A DNA stretch of 6,680 nucleotides, taken from Chloroflexota bacterium (GTDB taxonomy: Bacteria; Chloroflexota; Limnocylindria; P2-11E). Every line of letters starts with the position of its first letter. Position 1 is the stretch's first letter. A model generated the notes under the pieces. It searched no databases. It was not told where the DNA came from and was given only the letters and a program-made list of their open reading frames with translations. The position numbers and the translations under genes were made by a program. This document shows, piece after piece, positions 1 through 5,199 of this stretch. The DNA lies in assembly GCA_016875665.1 (NCBI GenBank), contig VGPA01000074.1:1-6680 (forward strand), read 5' to 3'.

Positions 1-520
1 GGGCGGCCGGGTCGATCGCGCCGTCGTCCGCGAGCGTGATCCGGCGTTCAGCGGCGTGGACCGCCACGCGCACTCCCGCGGCGCGCAGCGGCGCGACGCC
101 GCGCTCGATCTCGACCCACTCGGCCGCGTCGCCGGCGATGAGGTCCGAGCCGGGCCACTCCAGCGCGCAGTCGATCGACTCGCGGGTGACGACCGCGCGC
201 AGCAGGCGCTGGCTGCGGCGGGTGACTTCAAGCAGGTGCGCGGCGGTCGCTTCCCCGTGGCGCGCGATCGCGCTGTCCTGGTTTTCGGCGGTGCCGGTGA
301 GCAGGAACCCGGCGTTCCGGCCGCTCGCCGCGGCGGCGACGGCGCGCGCCTCGAGGAGCACGACCCGCGCGCCACCCTCGGCGAGGGTGAGCGCCGCGAC
401 GGTCCCCGCGACGCCGCCGCCGACCACCGCGACGTCCGCGACGAGATCGGCAGCCAGCGACGGCCGCGAGGGCGCGGTCCCGGCGAGCCAGACGCCGGGT
501 GGGGCGTGGTCGGCCGTCAG
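1..520 (-). CDS. FAD-dependent oxidoreductase, DAO (DadA/PuuB-like) family, N-terminal part, cut by window edge
   Basis: The minus strand has an open frame of about 173 codons running off the left edge. It shows an N-terminal dinucleotide-binding fold: VAVVGGGVAGT (about residues 30-40) gives the GxGxxG loop, and VVLLEA (about 53-58) ends in the acidic residue that binds the FAD ribose. SGRNAGF (66-72) is typical of DadA/PuuB-type amine or amino-acid oxidases and dehydrogenases. The stretch before the Rossmann strand (a Trp at about 11, then a Pro-rich linker) also fits that family. Members oxidise amines or amino acids with FAD, usually releasing NH3 and, in the oxidases, H2O2. The substrate cannot be told because the C-terminal substrate domain is missing. 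The start is uncertain: no in-frame ATG, GTG or TTG lies near the conserved N-terminus. The best candidate is a CTG at 520-518 that overlaps the aquaporin TGA as CTGA. It is probably co-transcribed and translationally coupled with the aquaporin. Family call confident; start and function are not. Confidence 0.82.
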   Translation of the reverse strand, partial: MTADHAPPGVWLAGTAPSRPSLAADLVADVAVVGGGVAGTVAALTLAEGGARVVLLEARAVAAAASGRNAGFLLTGTAENQDSAIARHGEATAAHLLEVTRRSQRLLRAVVTRESIDCALEWPGSDLIAGDAAEWVEIERGVAPLRAAGVRVAVHAAERRITLADDGAIDPAA

Positions 521-1197
521 CTCTCCTTCGGGAACAGGTACTTGTAGGAAAGCCCGCCGACGACGCCGCCGAGGAGCGGGCCGATCCAGTAGACGTACCA
601 GTCCGCGAAGTGCTGCGCCGCCACGGCCGGGCCGAGCCAGCGCGCGGGGTTCATCGCGGCGCCGGTCAGCGGGCCGCCCACGAGGATGTCGATCATCACC
701 GTGAGGCCGATGCCGAAGCCCGCGATCTTCGGAGCCTTCGGCGACACGGCCGTGCCGAGGACCGCCCAGACCAGGAAGAGCGTGAGGACCGCCTCGACGA
801 TGATCGCGACCGTCGGCGAGACGCCGGCGCCAAGGCCGGGTGTGCCGAGGTGGGTCTTGTCCGCCGCCGCGCGGGCGACGCTCGAGTAGACGTACAGGAG
901 GAGGAAGCCGGCCGCGAGCGCGCCCACCCCCTGCGCCACCCAATAGGGGAGGACGCGGCCCCAGGCATGCTTGCCGGCGAAGGCGAGGGCGAACGTGACC
1001 GCGGGATTGAAGTGGCCGCCCGAAACCGCGCCGAACGCCGAGACCGCGACCGCGAGCGCGATGCCGTGCGCGAGTGCGATGGCGAGAAGGCCTCCTCCGC
1101 CTCCCGCTTCGTTCGTGATGATCGCGCCGGCGCCGATGGTGAAGAAGAAGAAGGTGCCAGCCGCTTCCGCGAGGAGGGAGCGCGAGTAATCGTTCAT
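517..1197 (-). CDS. Aquaporin / MIP-family channel with TIP-like selectivity filter
   Basis: A 226-aa integral membrane channel of usual MIP length, with six hydrophobic segments and two half-helices. The NPA boxes are at 64-66 (GGHFNPAV) and 183-185 (MNPAR). By hand alignment to E. coli AqpZ, the aromatic/arginine filter is His44, Ile171, Ala180, Arg186, in place of Phe, His, Thr, Arg. His-Ile-Ala-Arg is the pattern of some plant tonoplast intrinsic proteins. The segments GGPLTGAAMNPAR and YWIGPLLGG also read as TIP-like, not AqpZ- or GlpF-like. TIPs pass water and often ammonia, urea or H2O2, so a pure water channel is not assured. Trp187 after the filter Arg replaces the usual Ser, which is odd but conservative to the fold. 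The ATG at 1197 leaves only 9 nt after a TATCCT element and has no Shine-Dalgarno sequence. The 3' end overlaps the flavin oxidase frame by 4 nt. Family certain; solute range inferred. Confidence 0.95.
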   Translation of the reverse strand: MNDYSRSLLAEAAGTFFFFTIGAGAIITNEAGGGGGLLAIALAHGIALAVAVSAFGAVSGGHFNPAVTFALAFAGKHAWGRVLPYWVAQGVGALAAGFLLLYVYSSVARAAADKTHLGTPGLGAGVSPTVAIIVEAVLTLFLVWAVLGTAVSPKAPKIAGFGIGLTVMIDILVGGPLTGAAMNPARWLGPAVAAQHFADWYVYWIGPLLGGVVGGLSYKYLFPKES

Positions 1198-1205
1198 CGA
1201 GGGAA

Positions 1206-1217
1206 GAGGATATCCTC
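1206..1217. promoter_or_regulatory. Perfect 12-bp palindrome; candidate shared divergent -10 element
   Basis: GAGGATATCCTC is its own reverse complement and sits in the 26-bp spacer between two divergent starts (ATG at 1197 minus, GTG at 1224 plus). Each strand reads TATCCT, a TAnnnT-type -10 hexamer (1211-1216 plus; 1212-1207 minus). The gap to the start codon is 7 nt rightward and 9 nt leftward, so transcripts would begin at or just before the start codon. Neither gene has a Shine-Dalgarno sequence, which agrees with leaderless or near-leaderless mRNA. I find no good -35 hexamer on either side; it would fall inside the opposite gene. A regulator operator is the main alternative. Confidence 0.45.
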
Positions 1218-1223
1218 GCCGGC

Positions 1224-1682
1224 GTGAGTGACTTCCGGCCCGTCGAGGCGAACAAGGCGCGCATCCTCGCGATCAAGCCGGTGGCCCAGGCCACGGCCGA
1301 AGAGGCCAACCGCGAGTGGGTCGAGATCGCGGTCGCCCAGGCCAGCGACGTCGGGAACTGGCGGCTGCAACGGCTGCGCGCGAACTGGCGCGAGGAAGTC
1401 GAGCGTCCGGTGGAGTGGGAGTGGGTCTACACCTTCGGCTCCCCGGCATTCGTCACCGCCGGCGAGATCTACCGCATCCACTCGGGCTCGCGCGTCCGCG
1501 CCGCCGTTCACCCGCTCGCCGACGACCTGGTCCAGGGGCGCAAGCACGTCTATGCGGCGGGCCCCCTCGCGAACGCGCGCACCCGCTGGGAGCGCGGCGA
1601 CTACGTGCGCCTGGTGGACGCGTTCGGCACGGTGATCGACGAGGTGGTGGTCTGGCCGGCCGAGGAGCCCGCGACGGCCTGA
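1224..1682 (+). CDS. Small protein resembling a free-standing lamin-tail domain (LTD-like)
   Basis: A 152-aa protein of no named family that I recognise with certainty. Its layout follows the lamin-tail (Ig-like beta) fold. NREWVEIA (29-36) matches the N-E-W/F-V-E-I/L strand, and VGNWRLQ (43-49) the 'dLsGW.L.d' strand. FVTAGEIYRIHSG (76-88) matches the 'l.pG..v.v.tG' strand, and GDYVRLVDAFGTVIDEVVV (125-143) the terminal 'gD...L.D..G.vvD' hairpin. The N-terminus has no signal peptide or membrane segment, so it is predicted cytoplasmic. Bacterial LTDs are more often secreted or fused to nucleases and repeats. The GTG start is chosen because it follows the TATCCT element by 7 nt and no upstream start fits the spacer. 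It is transcribed away from the aquaporin and is followed by its own 63-bp gap before ftcD. Function unknown; the fold call is a pattern match by eye. Confidence 0.7.
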   Translation: MSDFRPVEANKARILAIKPVAQATAEEANREWVEIAVAQASDVGNWRLQRLRANWREEVERPVEWEWVYTFGSPAFVTAGEIYRIHSGSRVRAAVHPLADDLVQGRKHVYAAGPLANARTRWERGDYVRLVDAFGTVIDEVVVWPAEEPATA

Positions 1683-1699
1683 CGCCTACCCCCGGTCCG

Positions 1700-1729
1700 A
1701 GGCATTCCCGCTCGGCAGGGGAAATGCCT
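1700..1729. repeat. Imperfect inverted repeat / hairpin between the LTD-like gene and ftcD
   Basis: The arms AGGCATT (1700-1706) and AATGCCT (1723-1729) pair perfectly. CCC (1707-1709) can extend the stem with GGG (1719-1721) across a bulged A at 1722. The loop is about 9 nt. No T-run follows, so it is not a canonical intrinsic terminator. It overlaps the candidate ftcD -35 hexamer and could be an operator. A weak terminator for the upstream gene is the alternative. Confidence 0.4.
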
Positions 1730-1740
1730 GAACGTATGGT
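1712..1740 (+). promoter_or_regulatory. Candidate sigma70-type promoter for ftcD
   Basis: TCGGCA (1712-1717, 4/6 match to TTGACA) and TATGGT (1735-1740, 4/6 match to TATAAT) are separated by exactly 17 nt. A start site 6-8 nt downstream would fall on or beside the GTG/ATG pair at 1746-1751. That predicts a leaderless mRNA and agrees with the lack of a Shine-Dalgarno sequence there. This is a pattern match only. Confidence 0.4.
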
Positions 1741-1745
1741 TTCCG

Positions 1746-2636
1746 GTGATGGGCATCGTGATCGAGTGCGTGCCGAACGTGAGCGAGGGCCGGCGCGCCC
1801 ACGTCGTGGACCGGCTCGCGGCCGCGATCGAGGGCGTGCCGGGCGTGCGTCTGTTGGACCGCACCAGCGACCACGACCATCACCGCTCCGTCTTCACCTT
1901 CGCCGGCGCGCCGGATGCCGTCGGCGAGGCCGCGCTGGCCCTGGTCGCGGGCGCCATCCCGCTGATCGACCTGCGCTCGCACGAGGGCGTTCACCCCCGC
2001 ATGGGCGCGATCGACGTGCTCCCGTTCGTGCCGCTCGGCGATGCGCGGATGGAGGACGCCGTCGCGCTCGCGCACCGCGTCGGAGGCGAGATCGCCCGCC
2101 GCCATGACCTGCCCGTGTACTTCTACGGGCGCGCCGCCCTCACGGAGGAGCGCCGCATCCTGGCCGCCGTCCGGCGGCCCCGCTTCGAGGGTCTCCCATC
2201 CGTGATCGGCTCGACGCACCGGCCCGACGCCGGTCCGTCGCGCGTCCATCCGACCGCCGGCGCGATCGCGGTCGGCGCACGCGCGCCGCTCATCGCGTTC
2301 AACGTCGAGCTCGGGACGGCGGACGTCGCGGTGGCACGCCGGATCGCCCGGCGGATCCGCGAGTCGTCGGGCGGGCTCCGCGCGGTGCAGGCCATCGGCC
2401 TGGCGCTCACGTCGCCCGCCCGCGCGCAGGTGTCGTGCAACCTGCTCGACCACCGCGTGACGCCGCTTGCCGTCCTCTACCGCGCGATCGCCGCGGCGGC
2501 ACGCGACGAGGGGGTCGCGCTCGGGCGGAGCGAGCTTATCGGCCTGATCCCCCTCGAAGCGGCCGCGCAGGCGGCCGGCGCGGCGCTCGGTCTCGACCTC
2601 CGGCCGGACCGGATCATCGAGTCGCACCTGACGTGA
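1746..2636 (+). CDS. ftcD: Glutamate formimidoyltransferase (formiminotransferase), stand-alone
   Basis: Transfers the formimino group between N-formimino-glutamate and tetrahydrofolate; some bacterial members also act on 5-formyl-THF. The 296-aa length fits a single formiminotransferase (two subdomains) without the cyclodeaminase domain of animal FTCD. Diagnostic features are IECVPNVSEGRR near the N-terminus, the DHDHHRSVFTFAG segment (42-54), and SHEGVHPRMGAIDVLPF (78-94), which carries the catalytic histidine (His83 here, His82 of the mammalian enzyme). The second-subdomain strand LIAFNVELGT (182-191) is also present. GTG 1746 and ATG 1749 are adjacent start choices; either leaves the conserved N-terminus intact. 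There is no ribosome-binding site, and a -10 hexamer ends 5 nt upstream of the GTG. No hut genes (histidine degradation) are in view. Instead it lies upstream of CoA/pantothenate genes, which favours a folate-salvage role (5-formyl-THF removal) over histidine catabolism. That role is inference; the family is certain. Confidence 0.95.
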   Translation: MMGIVIECVPNVSEGRRAHVVDRLAAAIEGVPGVRLLDRTSDHDHHRSVFTFAGAPDAVGEAALALVAGAIPLIDLRSHEGVHPRMGAIDVLPFVPLGDARMEDAVALAHRVGGEIARRHDLPVYFYGRAALTEERRILAAVRRPRFEGLPSVIGSTHRPDAGPSRVHPTAGAIAVGARAPLIAFNVELGTADVAVARRIARRIRESSGGLRAVQAIGLALTSPARAQVSCNLLDHRVTPLAVLYRAIAAAARDEGVALGRSELIGLIPLEAAAQAAGAALGLDLRPDRIIESHLT

Positions 2637-2651
2637 CCGGCGAAGTACGCT

Positions 2652-2667
2652 TGCACGGCGGCGTGCA
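2652..2667. repeat. Short perfect inverted repeat upstream of coaD
   Basis: TGCACG (2652-2657) and CGTGCA (2662-2667) form a 6-bp GC-rich stem with a 4-nt loop, 15 nt after the ftcD stop and 9 nt before the coaD ribosome-binding site. There is no T-run, so it is not a typical terminator. It may be an operator, a weak pause site, or chance in GC-rich DNA. Confidence 0.3.
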
Positions 2668-2676
2668 CACCACCGC

Positions 2677-2683
2677 AGGAGGT
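2677..2683 (+). promoter_or_regulatory. Strong Shine-Dalgarno of coaD
   Basis: AGGAGGT is a near-perfect anti-16S match ending 11 nt before the coaD ATG, slightly long spacing. It contrasts with the aquaporin, LTD-like and ftcD starts, which lack one. This suggests coaD is read from a leadered transcript, either its own or read-through from ftcD. Confidence 0.75.
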
Positions 2684-2694
2684 ATCGCGACCGC

Positions 2695-3162
2695 ATGAAG
2701 ATCGCCGTCTACCCGGGGTCGTTCGACCCACCCACCAACGGACACATCGACATCGTCGCCCGCGCGTCCCGCATCTTTGATCGGGTGATCGTGGGCGTGG
2801 GCGCGAACGTCGCCAAGAAGACCTCGTTCACCGCCGAAGAGCGTGTCACGCTGATGCGCGAGTCCTGCGCCGACCTTCCGAATGTGGACGTCGTCGCCTT
2901 CGACGGGCTGACGGTCGAGTTCGCCCGCGCGCAGCAGGCGCGCTTCGTCATTCGGGGCATCCGGGCGCTCTCGGACTTCGAGTATGAGTTCGAAATGGCG
3001 AACATGAATCGCCAGCTCGCGCCCGAGATCGAAATGATCTTCCTCATGCCCTCACCCGAGTTCCTGTTCTTGTCGGCGTCTCGGGTCAAAGAGCTCGTCG
3101 CGTTCGGCGTGTCGGTCGAGCGCTACGTCCCCAACGCGGTCGCGCGGCGACTCAAGCGATGA
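2695..3162 (+). CDS. coaD: Phosphopantetheine adenylyltransferase (PPAT)
   Basis: Catalyses 4'-phosphopantetheine + ATP to dephospho-CoA + PPi, the fourth CoA step, in the cytosol. At 155 aa it has normal length. The N-terminal YPGSFDPPTNGHIDI (6-20) holds the T/HxGH nucleotidyltransferase motif (TNGH, 14-17). AKKTSFTAEER (40-50) carries the conserved substrate-contacting Lys. RFVIRGIRALSDFEYEFEMA (83-102) includes the ATP-binding arginines, and FLMPSPEFLFLSASRVKEL (116-134) is the ATP-phosphate loop. That loop reads SAS (127-129) instead of the common SSS/SST. The ATG is supported by the AGGAGGT site and by alignment to the family N-terminus. Its TGA overlaps the coaX ATG by 4 nt (ATGA), so the two are translationally coupled. 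In many bacteria coaD sits beside rsmD; here it leads a CoA/pantothenate cluster instead. Confidence 0.97.
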   Translation: MKIAVYPGSFDPPTNGHIDIVARASRIFDRVIVGVGANVAKKTSFTAEERVTLMRESCADLPNVDVVAFDGLTVEFARAQQARFVIRGIRALSDFEYEFEMANMNRQLAPEIEMIFLMPSPEFLFLSASRVKELVAFGVSVERYVPNAVARRLKR

Positions 3163-3935
3163 GCGAGCTCCTGCTCGCGGTCGACGTCGGCAACACGAAC
3201 GTGGTGTACGGCGCCTACCGCGACGGCCGCCTCGTCCGCACCTGGCGCACCGCGACGGACCCGTCGCGCACCCACGACGAGCTGGCCGTGACGGTCGACG
3301 GGCTCCTCGCGCAGGCCGAGCTCCGTCTCGCGCAGGTCGATGGGATCGTGCTCGGCAGCGTCGTCCCGCCGCTCACCGCGAGCTTTTCCCGTCTCGGCTC
3401 CGATCATCTGCGCAAGCCCGTGCTTGTGATCGGGCCGGGCGTGAAGACCGGCGTGCGGCTGCGGGTGGACAACCCCAGTGAGGTGGGCGCCGATCGCATC
3501 GCGAACACGCTCGCGGCGCACCGCCGCTACGGCGGCCCGGCGATCATCGTCGACTTCGGCACGACCACGAACTTCGACGTCATCTCCGCGGAAGGCGACT
3601 TCCTCGGCGGCTCGTTCGCGCCGGGCCTCGAGGTGGCGGCGGAGTCGCTGGTCAGCCGCGCCGCGCGGCTGTTCCGCGTGCCGCTCACCGCGCCGAAGGA
3701 AGCGATCGGGCGCAACACCGCGGACTGCATGCGCTCGGGCATCGTGTTCGGCTACGTCGGCCTGGTCGAGGGGCTGCTGACGAGGCTGATCGCCGAGCTC
3801 GCCCCCGCGACCCCGCGTGTGCTCGCCACGGGCGGCCTCGCCTCGATGATCGTGCCGCTCGCGCGCGGCATCGAGCGCGTCGACGAGGACCTCACCCTGG
3901 AAGGCCTGCGGATGCTCTGGGAGCTCAACCGGTGA
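3159..3935 (+). CDS. coaX: Type III pantothenate kinase
   Basis: Phosphorylates pantothenate to 4'-phosphopantothenate, the first CoA step. This ASKHA-fold enzyme is unrelated to CoaA; known members are insensitive to CoA feedback and need a monovalent cation. The 258 aa match the family. The phosphate-binding start LLAVDVGNTN (5-14) contains Asp9. NPSEVGADRIANTLAA (105-120) has the catalytic Asp112 in GADR. IIVDFGTTTNFDVIS (129-143) is the second phosphate loop. GGSFAPGLEVAAESL (150-164) and GRNTADCMRSGIVFGY (184-199) are the usual C-terminal motifs. The common 'TA.LP.V' stretch is here ARLFRVPL (169-176), a mild variant. The start overlaps coaD and the stop overlaps coaBC, each by 4 nt, so translation is probably coupled. 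There is no strong ribosome-binding site of its own. Confidence 0.97.
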   Translation: MSELLLAVDVGNTNVVYGAYRDGRLVRTWRTATDPSRTHDELAVTVDGLLAQAELRLAQVDGIVLGSVVPPLTASFSRLGSDHLRKPVLVIGPGVKTGVRLRVDNPSEVGADRIANTLAAHRRYGGPAIIVDFGTTTNFDVISAEGDFLGGSFAPGLEVAAESLVSRAARLFRVPLTAPKEAIGRNTADCMRSGIVFGYVGLVEGLLTRLIAELAPATPRVLATGGLASMIVPLARGIERVDEDLTLEGLRMLWELNR

Positions 3936-5155
3936 TCGCCGCGGTACGCGGCAAGCGCATCGTGCTCGGGGTCACCGGATCGATCGCCGCGTACAAGATG
4001 ATCGACTTCGCACGGAAGCTCACCCAGGCCGGCGCGCAGGTGCAGGTGGTGCTCACCGAGTCGGCGACGAGGTTCGTGCAGCCGCTGGCGTTCCAGGCGG
4101 TCACGGGCGTGCCGCCAGCGAGCGACATGTTCGCCCTCGAGGATGACCGGGTCGCCGGGCACGTGGCCATGGGCCGCGCCGCCGACGCGGTGCTCGTCGC
4201 ACCCGCCACCGCGCAGACGCTCGCGAAGCTCGCCCACGGCTTCGCCGACGACCTGGTCGCGACGACGGTGCTCGCCGCGCGCGGGCCGGTCCTGGTCGCG
4301 CCGGCGATGGAGACGCGAATGTGGCTGAGCGCGGCGACGCAGGAGAACGTGGCGCGCCTCGCGCAGCGCGGCATCGTGGTGATCCCGCCCGAATCGGGCG
4401 AGCTCGCTTCCGGCGAGATCGGCGAGGGGCGCCTCGCGTCGCCGGATGCTCTCGCCGCGGCCCTGGATCGTGCGCTCGGCGGGCCGGGTCCGCTCGCCGG
4501 GCGGCGCGTCGTCGTGACCGCGGGCCCGACCGCCGAGCCGCTCGACCCGGTGCGCGTCCTCACCAACCGCTCCAGCGGGAAGATGGGCTACGCCGTGGCG
4601 GAAGCCGCGCGCGACGCCGGCGCCGAGGTCACGCTCGTGTCCGGGCCGGTCGCGCTCGCCGTTCCCGCCGGCGTGGCGTGCGTCCGGATCGAGACGGCGC
4701 TGCAGCTGCGCGACGCCGTGCTTGCGGCGCTTCCGGGCGCGGACGCGGTGGTGATGGCCGCGGCCGTCGCCGACTACCGCCCGGCCGAGACCGCCGAGGG
4801 CAAGATCAAGAAGGAGCGCGGGGGCGGGGAGCTGGCGCTGCGTCTGGTGGAAAACCCGGACGTGCTGCGCGCGGTCGTCGCCGCGCGGAAGCCGGGGACG
4901 CTCGTCGTGGGGTTCAAAGCCGAGACGGGCGATGCCGTCGGTGCCGCCGAGCGCATGCTGCGCGACAAGGGGCTCGATCTCGTGGTCGCGAACGACGTGA
5001 CGAGCGCGGGATCGGAATTCGGCTCCGACACCGACGAGGTGGCGTTCGTCTCGGCCGCCGGCAGCGAGCGTCAGCCGCTGCTCCCCAAGCGGGAGGTGGC
5101 GCGGCTCTTGGTGGGACGCATTTCGGTGGCCCTGTCGGGTAGGGGTACTCTCTAG
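3932..5155 (+). CDS. coaBC: Bifunctional phosphopantothenoylcysteine decarboxylase / phosphopantothenate-cysteine ligase
   Basis: CoaB joins 4'-phosphopantothenate to cysteine using CTP; CoaC (FMN) decarboxylates the product to 4'-phosphopantetheine. The 407 aa and domain order are standard. The CoaC part spans about 6-180: GVTGSIAAYK (13-22), the catalytic His77 in AGHVAM, and PATAQT (91-96). Then come PAMETRMW (124-131) and the flap SGELASGEIGEGRL (155-168). The CoaB part spans about 188-400: VVVTAGPTAEPLDPVR (193-208), LTNRSSGKMGY (210-220) with the essential Asn212, AAAVADYRP (276-284), KIKK (291-294) and VANDVT. Two CoaC residues differ from E. coli: the PxMNxxMW Asn is Glu127, and the flap Cys (E. 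coli Cys158) is Ser160. The start is GTG at 3932 with GGGAG (3919-3923) 8 nt upstream, overlapping the coaX stop as GTGA. It works directly between CoaX and CoaD. The residue changes may be lineage variants; the family is certain. Confidence 0.97.
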   Translation: MIAAVRGKRIVLGVTGSIAAYKMIDFARKLTQAGAQVQVVLTESATRFVQPLAFQAVTGVPPASDMFALEDDRVAGHVAMGRAADAVLVAPATAQTLAKLAHGFADDLVATTVLAARGPVLVAPAMETRMWLSAATQENVARLAQRGIVVIPPESGELASGEIGEGRLASPDALAAALDRALGGPGPLAGRRVVVTAGPTAEPLDPVRVLTNRSSGKMGYAVAEAARDAGAEVTLVSGPVALAVPAGVACVRIETALQLRDAVLAALPGADAVVMAAAVADYRPAETAEGKIKKERGGGELALRLVENPDVLRAVVAARKPGTLVVGFKAETGDAVGAAERMLRDKGLDLVVANDVTSAGSEFGSDTDEVAFVSAAGSERQPLLPKREVARLLVGRISVALSGRGTL

Positions 5156-5188
5156 GCGACACGCCGGGACTCCGGAAGGAGCCTGGAC

Positions 5189-5194
5189 GGAGGT
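5189..5194 (+). promoter_or_regulatory. Shine-Dalgarno of panB
   Basis: GGAGGT lies 5 nt before the ATG at 5200. The 44-nt coaBC-panB gap is the only break inside the right-hand cluster. It holds a small CCGG-gact-CCGG inverted repeat (5164-5175). A weak TACTCT -10-like hexamer (5146-5151) overlaps the coaBC end. No convincing -35 goes with it, so an internal promoter is possible but not shown. Confidence 0.75.
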
Positions 5195-5199
5195 ACGAC

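Noticed and set aside
56..704. Plus-strand open frames over the left edge
   Set aside because: Shadows of the minus-strand flavin oxidase, whose GxGxxG and SGRNAGF motifs identify the real frame.
499..1227. 242-codon plus-strand frame opposite the aquaporin
   Set aside because: Charged, low-complexity antisense shadow; the minus strand encodes a textbook MIP channel.
1700..1729. Intrinsic terminator after the LTD-like gene
   Set aside because: A hairpin is present but no T-run follows it, and it overlaps promoter-like hexamers, so it is kept only as an inverted repeat.
2637..2694. Riboswitch or independent strong promoter ahead of coaD
   Set aside because: The 58-nt gap is too short for a known riboswitch, and TACGCT (2646-2651) has no -35 partner at proper spacing.
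1686..2696. 336-codon minus-strand open frame opposite ftcD
   Set aside because: ftcD on the plus strand carries the full set of family motifs; the antisense product is low-complexity Arg/Asp/Gly and matches nothing I know.
4321..5142. 273-codon plus-strand frame inside coaBC
   Set aside because: Off-frame Arg/Ala/Gly-rich reading of the CoaB domain with no motif and no ribosome-binding site.
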